This document shows, piece by piece, positions 55,441-64,000 of a stretch of 64,000 nt of DNA. Numbering within the stretch: the stretch's first letter is position 1; each line of letters begins with the position of its first letter. Made by a program: the position numbers and the translations under genes. This DNA comes from Aedes albopictus (Eukaryota > Arthropoda > Insecta > Diptera > Culicidae): contig NC_085137.1 of NCBI RefSeq assembly GCF_035046485.1, positions 478,913,396 through 478,977,395 of the forward strand, written 5' to 3'. A model generated the notes under the pieces. The model saw only the letters and a program-made list of their open reading frames with translations, made no database searches and was not told the DNA's origin.

Positions 55441-55990
55441 AGGGTTATTTTATTGTTATCGTGAGGTGCGTGTGCATTGATGTTGCAACTGGGGAACGGT
55501 ACAAAAGTGTGTTCAGGTTTTTTTTTGTGCTATTTAAAGTGCTGGTTGTGTAGGAATTTAATTGTTTGGATCAAACAATTATAGAAATGTAGTGGCTTTA
55601 TTACGACTTCATTCTGCTACAAAGTTGCAGAATGATTATATAGTAGTTTGTGACCTTGTATTGCAAGAGATATGGAGTCCTCAATAATAATATCCTTCAA
55701 ATGAAGCTGAAGTTTCTCTTTTTTGACAATTGCAGCCATTCATACATTATTCATTCACTTTACTTATTTATCATTTCAGCAATTTGCCACCATACTACTT
55801 ATTTTGATGCTACAGTCCCATCGAGCTCGGTTTGCTCCAGAATAATTCTGAATAAATCTATTGCGAATACCATTTTTAAGGGTTATGTCTTGCTGTTGGT
55901 CGGCCCGTCATTTTCGCTGTAGCTCAAGTACGATTCAGAAGACCGTGGAAGTAACGGAATCTTATTCGTCCGCCCCATATACATGTTTTT
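55441..55990. other. Unassigned stretch
   Basis: AT-rich sequence; one 90-codon frame (55650-55922) with a hydrophobic middle but no family signature. Confidence 0.4.
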
Positions 55991-56156
55991 TCTCCCCTGT
56001 TGGGGAAATTCAACCACTGCGTCCAATAAGCTGAACTTTTGTGGCATGTCCCGTTTTGATATATGTATGCATCTAGCCAGCTAATTACCATGTGCCAAGT
56101 AATCAGCTTCTGCCATGACGCGTCGTCTCCCAGTCAGGTGCAATGGAATTAATAAG
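55991..56156 (-). mobile_element. LINE 3' UTR
   Basis: Follows the RNase H frame on the minus strand. GCTTATTGGACGCAGTGGTT, then GAATTTCCCCAACAGGGGAG, is shared with the solo fragment at 23607-23661. The element probably ends just after the CCCCAACAGGGG hairpin. Confidence 0.6.
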
Positions 56157-56850
56157 CTACAAGACCTTCCCAGGTTCTGCAGACCAGATCTCACTGGGTT
56201 GCAAGCAACCACTATTTAGAAATCTTTGCCTGCACGTGTATAAATCACCACAACTGCAAAGCAGATGTTCCGAGGTTTCACGTTCCGTATTACATAAACG
56301 ACAGATATCACTCTGAATATGGCCAATATTTTTCAACTGATACCTGCTCGGGCAGTGTCCAGTTACTAGACCAGTGTATGTACATAGTGCTCTCTTGTTG
56401 AACTCTAATAGCTTTTTTGTTTTATAAGCATTTGGTGTTTTAAATCGTTTTGACTGATTGCAATTTTTGACATCCATCCAATTGGATACCACCCTCTGCT
56501 CAGCCCAGCGTTTTAGGTCCATTTTTATTGTACAGTTTGATATACCGCAGAAAGGTTCTGGGCCAACAAATTGTAGATTGGAACCACTTTTAGCAAGTTC
56601 GTCTGCCATTTCATTTCCTTCAATGCCACAGTGACCTGGAACCCAGTATAAGTTTACTGAGTTCCCTTGGCACAACCTGCGCAGTGAAAGAATGCATTCC
56701 CAGACAAGCTTTGAAGTGCATTTGTAAGCGCACAATGCTGTTAGTGCAGCTTGACTATCTGAGAAAAAATAAATATTTGCATATTTGCCCCATACACATC
56801 TTTTCAATAATGTTTTCCAGAGTGACATCTCTACCGCATATATCTTGTAT
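56157..56850 (-). pseudogene. LINE RNase H domain and C-terminal zinc-binding tail
   Basis: The frame reads YAVEMSLWKTLLKRCVWGKY, then YFFSDSQAALTALCAYKCTS (catalytic Asp) and LYWVPGHCGIEGNEMADELA (His and Asp of RNase H). The tail is CRLCNTERETSEHLLCSC, a CCHC-type motif found at the C-terminus of LINE ORF2 proteins with RNase H (I, R1 and Loa-type groups). RNase H degrades the template RNA after copying. Only the last 235 or so codons are present. The copy is 5' truncated at about 56850 and joined to another LINE fragment. It could be the same family as the RT at 1-1980, whose RNase H part lies outside the window. Confidence 0.8.
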
Positions 56851-56950
56851 ACTCGACTCGAGCACATGATCTGCGGTCTGGTTGCAGTTCGCGCACTCTG
56901 GACATCCGGGGGAGCCTGCTTGTCCGAATCTGTGCAAATATGTACTACCT
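56851..56950 (-). pseudogene. R1/Jockey-type LINE C-terminal zinc motif fragment
   Basis: On the minus strand, STYLHRFGQAGSPGCPECAN, then CNQTADHVLESS, matches the YLHRFGxAxSPxCPxCxxxxETAEHVLFxCPR motif that ends many R1/Jockey-type ORF2 proteins. It is cut off just after HVL, where the RNase H fragment begins. The junction is a fusion of two LINE pieces in the same orientation. Confidence 0.6.
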
Positions 56951-56954
56951 AAAG

Positions 56955-57165
56955 CAGTGATCCCCAGCCCCTTTTATTCAACTGCTCGTATTGCAACACC
57001 TGAGTCGATTTGTGAAACAGTGAACACGTTATTCTTGATTATTACTGGAGTAGAACAGCTTTCATAAGAAACATTGCAAGGAATTCTACGGCAACATAGA
57101 GAACTGGACATCACGTGCAGCCCGCGGGCCGCACTTTGGTGACCGCGGACCTAAAGCACCCATGG
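56955..57165 (+). mobile_element. hAT (Charlie-like) terminal fragment
   Basis: CAGTGATCCCCAGCCCCTTTT matches the CAGTGRTCCCCAACC terminus of Charlie-type hAT elements (only the first 15 or so bases are diagnostic). About 160 bp inside, GCAGCCCGCGGGCCGCACTT, then TGGTGACCGCGG matches their usual subterminal sequence. The opposite terminus was not found. Confidence 0.55.
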
Positions 57166-57311
57166 CCTGATAGAAATTGGTGCGGTGAAAGTTCAGCTCG
57201 CCATTTAGAAACCCTCGGTATGAACCTGTGTGTCAATGTACCCTTGCTGGAGGAATCCCATACTCTCTGCCACTTCCACATATACGATATTGTGGCGATG
57301 CGTCTCGTGCC

Positions 57312-57420
57312 TAGACCTGTGCGCCGACTATTTTTCCATCGGCGGCAGCGTGAGGGCCAATTTAGCCCGGCGGCGTCACGCTGGCGGAAATTTTTTGGCG
57401 GTGGCGGCGGCGTGAATCAG
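57312..57420 (+). mobile_element. Terminus related to the GCCGCC-rich TIR element
   Basis: TAGACCTGTGCGCCG resembles the AGAGATGTGCGCCG end at 28527 and is followed by clustered GGCGGC/GCGGCG words, as in that element. Only one end is recognised. Confidence 0.4.
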
Positions 57421-57460
57421 TGTGATTTGAATTTTATCATGACGTCAATTGACGAAGCAA

Positions 57461-57605
57461 CCCAAGTAGGTAACATATTTTAGTGAAATAGACTAGATGG
57501 AATGCTTAGCACCATCTTTAAACCAAAATAAAAGGTATTTGGTTTTAAGACGGTTTATATAACTTCTTTAAGACTAACTGGCTATGTATCAAAATAATAC
57601 TTGGG
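57461..57605. mobile_element. Short element with CCCAAGTA / TACTTGGG ends
   Basis: CCCAAGTAGGTAACATATTTTAG at the left (first 8 bases exactly inverted at 57598-57605) is similar to the MITE at 34782. It is probably a deleted relative. Confidence 0.45.
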
Positions 57606-57870
57606 AAGGGAGTTTGCCAGTAAACATTGGAGTTTATTTAATAAGAACTCTTCAAGACCAAAAGGTGATATAGAAGATAGGGTGAAAACCTTTGGATATC
57701 TACCCACTCCCAATCAAACAATGTCCTCAAATGTATATTAAACGTTATTCAATATATGGTCCATTAAATTTTGTTTAATCTATGTATTAAAGTTACAAAT
57801 ATCATTGAATACGTTGTACTAAGGACTAATTTTCCAATTTATTATTCTAATAATTCTTAGTGAAATTGTT
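57606..57870. other. Unassigned stretch
   Basis: AT-rich; nothing recognised. Confidence 0.4.
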
Positions 57871-58340
57871 ATAGGGATTGTTCCACAAATTCCTCATAAG
57901 ATTTGTACAGAAGTATTTCCACAGATTCCTGCAGAATTATTTCTATAACTCCCACAGAAATTCTTCCAAGTACTTTTTCGGGATTACTTCTTATATTCCT
58001 CCAGGTATTATTTCAAGGAGTCTTCTAGTGAATGATCCCAAAATTATCTCAGAAACCTTTATAAGGAATTTCTCAAAGAATGTTTGCACTTTTAAGGACA
58101 CATTCACACATTCGTTTTACAATTTCTCTTGGCTTAATTCCAAGAATTCAGAGGAATTATTAGGACAGCCTGTAGGGTCCACTTCCGGAAGCAACTCTCG
58201 TAACGGCAAGCAAACATAGAGAGTGCATGCCAGTACAAACCCTACACAGCCCTCAAGTTCTAATAATTCCTCCGATTCTTCAAACAATCATTCCAGGAAC
58301 TTCAAAAACAATATGCTTTGGAATGCTGTCAAAAAACCTT
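57871..58340 (-). repeat. GGAATTCC-type array, reverse orientation
   Basis: CCACAAATTCCTC, CAGATTCCTGCAGAATTATT and CAAGAATTCAGAGGAATT words recur with pyrimidine bias. Decayed. Confidence 0.6.
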
Positions 58341-58528
58341 AAAAACAAAGCACAGAAGGCCTGGACCCAGATTTACGAGGAAAGATGCATTCAGCGCCTT
58401 CAAGTGATTTTTTTAGACAAATATGGTCTTCTACAAAGCTGTTCCTAATAATAAGGCCTGCCTTCCAATGTATATAAAAATTAGGGTGGTAAATATTTTC
58501 GAAGAAATTGGAAACCAAACTTTTTCAT

Positions 58529-58755
58529 CTCTCTTGATTAACGGATACTCAGTCTTGGGATTTAAAAAACGAGTTGTTTTATTCACCCGACGTTTCGACA
58601 CGGGGATAGTGTCTTCCTCAGGTAATTATTTTCCCCCTGAGGAAGACACTATCCCTGTGTCGAAACGTCGGGTGAATAAAACAACTCGTTTTTTAAATCC
58701 CTAGACTGCGTAGCCGTTGATCAAGAGAGTCAACCATACAGTCGTATTTCAATAG
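58529..58755. mobile_element. 227-bp palindromic insertion with hammerhead-like core
   Basis: Bases 58529-58729 form a 201-bp near-perfect palindrome with 93-base arms and a 13-base loop. Each arm contains CCTGAGGAAGACACTATCCC then TGTGTCGAAACGTCGGG. The CUGAnGA and GAAAC boxes bracket a perfect GACAC/GUGUC stem, with one extra A compared with the hammerhead consensus. CAAACTTTTTCAT (58516-58528) and CAAACTTTTTTAT (58756-58768) look like a 13-bp target duplication with one mismatch. The motif resembles the terminal motif of the Penelope-like fragment at 33531. Confidence 0.7.
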
Positions 58756-59189
58756 CAAACTTTTTTATTTGCAAGTATTTCTATATACATTTTTTGGCAA
58801 AGTTGTAGATCGGTGGAGTTTGAGCAAGTTTGCTGAATACAGTTTTTATGTATCTTCGAAATTGACCGATCTAGAGATATTTTTTCTGAATAAGCTTAGG
58901 GTCGTTCAAGGAAAAACTTTTTTAGTTTCAGTTTCTCATCAAAGTCGCCCAGGAATAACTTATAGAGCATTTGAAAAAGCGTCATGCGCGGAAACAATCA
59001 TTATCATTCAAAAGTTATGAGCGTTTTTCTTCAAAAATTATAGTTTATTCAAAAGTTGTTATTACTGGTTGAGAAAATTATAAAAAAATATCTTTTTCCA
59101 GTATTCAAAAGAAGAAATATTGTTCTAAAACATATATAAAAAATAGATGGGTGTTATTTCTGTAACTCAAGAAAAAAATAGTTGATAAG

Positions 59190-60080
59190 GGCAGCCTATT
59201 TATTGCACCCATAAACAAAGAGAAACGCTCCATAGAAAATCAACAAGCGCTCCATAAAGAAAGAACAAATATTCCATGAAAATGTGCAATGTTACTCATA
59301 AATAATTGAAAACGTTCCATGCTTTATAAAAAATGTACCGGTAAAACATAAATTTTTTTCATTAAAAGTAAAATTTTGCACCAATAAATAATACTTAAAT
59401 GCTCCAAAATAAAATGCAAATGCCCTGTAGAAAAATTTAATGCTCCATAAAAAAATAAAATTGTACCCGTAGAAAATTGAATATTGCTCCATAGAAAAAC
59501 TAAATTGCACCATGAATTGAAATTGCGCCATAGAAAATAGATGAATTCTCCACAAGTATTATCAAACTGCACCATATAAAATATGAATTGCTCCATGAAA
59601 AATTGAAAATCCTCCATAGATAGCATATTCTCATAATTTAATTCGACAGGGCTGAATTGCTTTACATTGCACTGCTTTAGTGGTGCAAATGGTTAAAGTT
59701 ATGGAGAATTTTCATTTTTTTATGGAGCAAATTGTGTCTTATGTGGTGCAGTTTGATAATACTTATGGAGCATTTGTCTATTTTCTATGGTGCAATTTCA
59801 ATTTTTTATGGTGCAATTTAATTTTTCTATGGTGCAATATTCAATTTCCTATGGGTACAATTTTAATTTTTTATGGAGCATTTGCATTTCTCTATGGAGC
59901 ATTTGTATTTTATTATGGAGCATTTCAGTATTATTTATTGGAGCAAAATTTCACTTTTAATGAGAAAATTTTATGTTTACCGGTACATTTTTTAAAAAGT
60001 ATGGAACGTCTTCAATTATTTATGGGTAACATTGCACACTTTCATGGAACATATGTTCATTCTTTATGGAGCGGTTTTTG
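59190..60080. repeat. Inverted ATGGAGCA/TGCTCCAT minisatellites at the centre of foldback 4
   Basis: On the left half TGCTCCATAAAAAA or TGCACCATAGAAAA units recur every 20-30 bp. On the right half the complements (TTTTATGGAGCA, TATGGTGCAATTT) recur at the same spacing. The loop around 59622-59695 is unique. Confidence 0.85.
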
Positions 60081-61089
60081 ATTTTCAATGGAACATTTGC
60101 AATTTGTTATGGTTTCAATAACCTTTTGCCGTTGATAAGTGCTTTTTTTTTCTGGAAAATTATCAATATCTTTGGAACGAAATGACGTAACAACATTCTT
60201 CGCGCTCGAAAATGTTCGATTTTGATAGCTCCAAAAATGGTTCTTTGATGACCTTGATGAGAAATTTAAAAATAAAAAAGATAATGTGATAAAACTGTTT
60301 TGACGCAATTTGGAGTATTTTCCCATAGTTTTCATAGGGTGGCGCCAGAACAAATCGTTTTATCGCTCTATCTTTTTTGTTTAAAATTTCTTCTTAAAGT
60401 CGTCTGAGAACCACCTTTACAGCTTCCAAAAACGCACATTTTCGAGCGCGGAGAGAGTTGCTGCGTCATTCTGTTCATAAGATATTGATGATTTTCTAGA
60501 AAAAAAATAGACGCTTTTCTACGATTTTGTCCTTGAGTTGCAAAAGTAACACCCCTCTAATTGTTTGATATGTTTTAAAACAATATTCCTTCTTTTGAGT
60601 TCTGGCAAAAGATATTTTTTATGTTTGCCCCAACCCGTAATAACACCTTTTCCAAAAAACTATGATTTTTATAGGAAAACACCTGTAACTATTGAACCAA
60701 AAAAAACGACGCGTTTTCAAATGACTACAAGTGTTTCTTGGGCGACTTTGATGAGAAATTGAAACTGAAATAGCTAAAGTCAGAAAACCGGTTTTTCTTG
60801 AATCACCCTAAGCTAGTTCAAACAAGTATCTCTAGCTCGGTCAATTTTAATGCTACATAAAAACTGTCTTCAGCAAATTTGCTCAAAATTTATAGATCTA
60901 CAACTTTTCTTGCAAATGGAAAAGTTTGGTCTCCAATTTCTTTGAAAATTAGACCACCCTAATTTTCATGTACAATGGAAGGAGGGCCGCATTATTAGGC
61001 TTTATTATTATTATTGTGAAAGACCATATATGTCTAAAAAATCATTTATAGGCGCTGTTTGCATCTTTCCTCGTAAATCTGGTTCGTGG

Positions 61090-61450
61090 TGCAATGGTAA
61101 AAATCCTCCTTTTTTCCGAGAATTCCACGGGAAATTCTTTCAAGAATCCTCCCGAAAATTCTTTTAAGGGTTCTTCCAGGAATTCTCCAAAGATTCTTTA
61201 GAAGTTGTTCGAGGATAGCTCCAGGAGTTCTTCCAAATACTCTTTCATAACACATCTTAACATTCCTCTGGCATTATTCGAAGTGTTTTTAAGCCTTATT
61301 CGCTTGCTGAACAGCAGCATGGCACTGGCGGTGGTTAACCCTATGACATCTTCAAGCATTCTATTGAAAAAATATCCAGAATTCTTCAAAGCATCTTTCC
61401 AAGAATTACTTTAAGAATTTCTCCAGATTTTCTTCAACCCTCGAGCAATC
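61090..61450 (-). repeat. GGAATTCC-type array, reverse orientation
   Basis: CCGAGAATTCCACGGGAAAT, CAGGAATTCTCC and GAGTTCTTCC words with pyrimidine bias; decayed. Confidence 0.55.
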
Positions 61451-61651
61451 GCGCTGTTGTATTTTGTACAACACGTAGACAAAATCTCGCTTTTTGTACT
61501 TAGCATAAGCGTTTTGCTAGCGGTGGTGGCCAACCACGCAAGTTAAGGAAGATTAAAAAACTTTTTGAGAACTGCTTTACAAACATTTCTGAGAAATCCT
61601 GAAAAAAAATGTAACGAATTCCTCCGGTAATTCTTGGAAAGCCTACTCAGC

Positions 61652-61799
61652 CAACACACGATCGCATATGATGTTGAATTAAATCGGATGCTAAAGTGGA
61701 GGCGATATGCGTTCACTTTGCACACGGTTTAATGGAATCATGCACGCATATGGATTCCTCTTTAGCATCCTATTCAACGTTATATGCGGCTTGGTGTTG
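61652..61799. mobile_element. 148-bp hairpin MITE
   Basis: CAACACACGATCGCATATGA at the left faces TATATGCGGCTTGGTGTTG at the right. The arms share ATGTTGAAT and GGATGCTAAAG with their complements, about 60 bases each. It lies within reverse-oriented GGAATTCC sequence. Confidence 0.7.
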
Positions 61800-61809
61800 A
61801 ATGGGTAGT

Positions 61810-62877
61810 CCGGGATTTTCATTCCAGGATTTCTTGTGAAATCCTCCATGCATTCTTCTAAGATTCTCTTATGAACTCTTCAAAGGAATCTTCCAGGAAT
61901 TCTTACAAAAATTTCTCCAGAAATTCTTCTGTAATTCTGTAATTCTTTCTGTAATTCTTTAACCTTCTGAACTCGAATTATTTGGCCGATTCTGCCACAA
62001 AGGCATCGTCAAACATGTTTGTTATGCTTGATTCTATCGCTGGGGTCACATTTTATATTCTTTCCAGGAATCCTCTAGATAAAAATCCGAGGATTTTTTC
62101 AATGCTTCTTCCAATGATTTTTCTAGAAATTTGTCTAAGGATTTGTCTAGGAACTCTCGTAAATATTCCATCAGGAATTTATTTTCCAAAAAAAATCTGC
62201 AGTAATTCCAGCAATTCTCTCAATTGAATGTTCAATAATTCATTAAAGACTTTGTCCAAAAATACTTCCAGGAACTCATTCGAAAATTTTCAGGGGTTTC
62301 TTTCAAAGAACTTTTTGTAATTCTTCCAAGAATTATTTTAGGAATTTATATAGAAATTCATTTAGGGGTTTCTTAAGAAGTTTTGCGAATCAAATGTTCA
62401 GTAATTCTTTCTAGAATTGGTTCAGAAATTCATGCAAAGAATACTCTGTAAATTCTTCCAAGAATTTCTTCAAGAATCCTTCCAACGTCTTCTCTAGGAA
62501 ATCTTTGAAGCCTTCGTCCTACAATTTTTCAAAAAACTTCAAAGAATATCTTTAGACAAGTTTTCAAAAATTCTTCTAGGAAATCGTTTAAGGGCTCGCC
62601 TAGTAATTCACGCAAGAATTCATCCAAACTAATAGAACGATTTCTCCAGCATTTTTTTTCTCTGAATAATCACGTAATTTTCCATGGTTTTCTATGAAAA
62701 CTATTTTACAAATTCTTGCAAAAATATTACTAAAATTTCTCCATATATTCTTGTGAGGTACAGTTCAAAAAAGGAATTCCTTCAAAGATATATCAAGATT
62801 TTTTCCTTAATAAAATTCTCTAAGGACTTCGTTAAGGATTAAAAAAAAAATCTTGCTTCCAATATTTATCCTACTGA
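61810..62877 (-). repeat. GGAATTCTT-type array, reverse orientation, decayed
   Basis: CCAGGAATTCTTACAAAAAT, CCAAGAATTTCTTCAAGAAT and similar words run for about 1 kb with pyrimidine bias. No gene recognised. Confidence 0.65.
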
Positions 62878-62893
62878 TCTCTACAGCTATTCT

Positions 62894-63478
62894 TTCACAG
62901 GCTTGGTGGTCTAGTGACTACCGCTTTTGATTCATATGCAGAAGGTCCTGGGTTCAATTTCCTTCTACTCTGTATCTTTCTATCCAATTTCTCTGTACTC
63001 TCCTCTCTCCTTAAATACATGTTCATATGTTCATAGCCTTCGCTAGAACCAGAAATGATTGGAAAGCCGTTTCCCTTTCTTTCAATTTTCACAGCACAGT
63101 GTCAATCTATCAGATAACACCTACAAGTTATGCAATCAAGCGAACTGTGGCGCTTTATCTTCATAGTAATAATAGCACTAATCTTTCACCTTACGCCTGG
63201 CATCCACACACCAATGTGTGAACCCTCTACCAGCCATATCCCACCAACACTCCGACATTCGCATGAGTTTGTGCAGACGCAGACATATATTCGGTCTGAT
63301 GTGGATACAAACGATTGCAATCATCACTTATATCCCTTTCCCCACATTGACCTGCAACCTGACGTGGCAGGAGCCATTGTCGTCTAAAACTAGATGCTTG
63401 CTAGTTCCCGGCAGAGGGAGCTGGTCTGGCACTACTGGAGTAGCATCTACGGGCGGTCAATCAAGCTCAAGCTCAAGC
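62894..63478 (+). mobile_element. 585-bp tRNA-headed retroposon with 16-bp target duplication
   Basis: TCTCTACAGCTATTCT is duplicated perfectly at 62878-62893 and 63479-63494. The head has a box A-like TGGTGGTCTAGTG (62904-62916) and a box B-like GGGTTCAATTTCC (62950-62962), at the spacing of a tRNA gene. The right end is a CAAGCT-type hexamer repeat (63460-63478), the usual tail form of short retroposons in these mosquitoes. The 500-bp body has CCCACATTGACCTGCAACCT and no recognised protein. It is longer than a typical SINE. Confidence 0.8.
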
Positions 63479-63494
63479 TCTCTACAGCTATTCT

Positions 63495-64000
63495 CCCAAA
63501 GATTTCTCACCAATTATATGCTAGGACTTTTTCAGAAATTATTTCACAGACTCTTCTGGGCAACTTTTTGAAGAAATGTTTATGAATTCTTGCAAGAATT
63601 ATTCCAAAAATTCTTCCAAGGATCCCCTCAGGAATACTTTCAATTTTTTTAGTATTTATTATGAGGATTCCCTCTAATAATTCTAACAAGGACATCTCTG
63701 GGATTTTTTTTAAATATTTTTATTTGAAATTATTCCGAAGATTTTTCCAGAAATTCTTTTAGGGTTAGTAGAGACATTTTTTGAGAGAAACCCTAGAAGT
63801 GTTCTTGAGTGAACTTATGGAGGATTCTTTGAAAATAGTCCAGTATGGATTTTTGAAGAAATGCTTGATCCTTCGCAAGAATTAGTGGAGAGTTTTCAGG
63901 TTCAATCCATAGATGTATTCATGTAATTATTTCTGGATTTTCAAAAGAAACTTCTGGAAGGTCTTCCGGATAAATTTTTGGAGCAATCCATGGGAGAACT
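63495..64000. repeat. Decayed GGAATTCC-type array, orientation changes near 63750
   Basis: Before about 63750 words are pyrimidine-oriented (CAAGAATTATTCCAAAAATT, CTTCCAAGGATCC). After it they are purine-oriented (GGAGGATTCTTTG, GAAACTTCTGGAAGG). It runs to the window end. Confidence 0.55.

Larger units (their letters stand above)
58367..61082. mobile_element. Foldback element 4: 2.7-kb inverted repeat
   Basis: CCAGATTTACGAGGAAAGATGC at 58367 (first 14 bases quoted elsewhere) is inverted at 61069-61082. The arms can be followed inward for more than 1 kb each. A GGGTGGT...ACCACCC pair next to TA lies inside (58484 and 60959), so either a TA-type foldback sits in an older inverted repeat or the termini are the outer ones. 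Arm landmarks are AAGTTGTAGATC, GACCGATCTAGAGATA, TCTCATCAAAGTCGCCCA and the ATGGAGCA minisatellites. The left arm contains a 227-bp insertion (58529-58755). It is non-coding. Confidence 0.9.

Overview
The window is eukaryotic, AT-rich and almost entirely repetitive. Everything that can be identified points to a mosquito of the Aedes type: an RTE-clade non-LTR retrotransposon, a tRNA-derived SINE resembling Aedes Feilai, Penelope-like fragments, many short TA-flanked inverted-repeat elements, and large purine-biased arrays built on GGAATTCCTGGA. No host protein-coding gene could be identified with confidence. The window is probably intergenic or lies inside a very large intron.

Layout from left to right. 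Positions 1-1980 carry the reverse-transcriptase part of a LINE on the minus strand, open throughout and running off the window. Its missing 5' half (endonuclease, gag-like ORF1 and a probable 5' UTR) lies at 17147 to about 19840 on the same strand. Both breakpoints carry the 7-bp word CACTACC, so 1981-17139 reads as a 15.2-kb insertion into one LINE copy. Inside the insertion are a decayed array of roughly 90-bp units (2100-8990) interrupted by a 3.3-kb RTE element with a 13-bp target duplication, a 94-bp tandem array, a truncated RTE fragment, the start of the GGAATTCC-type arrays, two mutually inverted 209-bp hairpin MITEs, a 910-bp TA-flanked element and a duplicated right edge.

From 19840 to 28400 the sequence is dominated by GGAATTCC/GGAATCCC arrays, interrupted by a GC-rich non-repetitive island (22540-23240) and a Tigger-like TIR element (23487-25028). 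Positions 28500-35500 are a nest of DNA-transposon remnants, a SINE, an inverted second copy of the 910-bp element and Penelope-like fragments. A 2,685-bp uninterrupted AGCAA microsatellite (37475-40159) abuts an internally deleted RTE copy (40160-40480).

From 43.8 kb to 61.1 kb there are four large foldback elements with TA flanks and arms of several hundred bases. Between them lie pyrimidine- or purine-oriented GGAATTCC-type arrays, a LINE RNase H fragment (55991-56860) and three GC-rich islands. The last 2 kb contain a 585-bp tRNA-headed retroposon with a 16-bp target duplication. The recognisable proteins are transposon enzymes and do not form a pathway. The interest is structural: nesting, palindromes, one composite insertion, and a small palindromic insertion with a hammerhead-like core.
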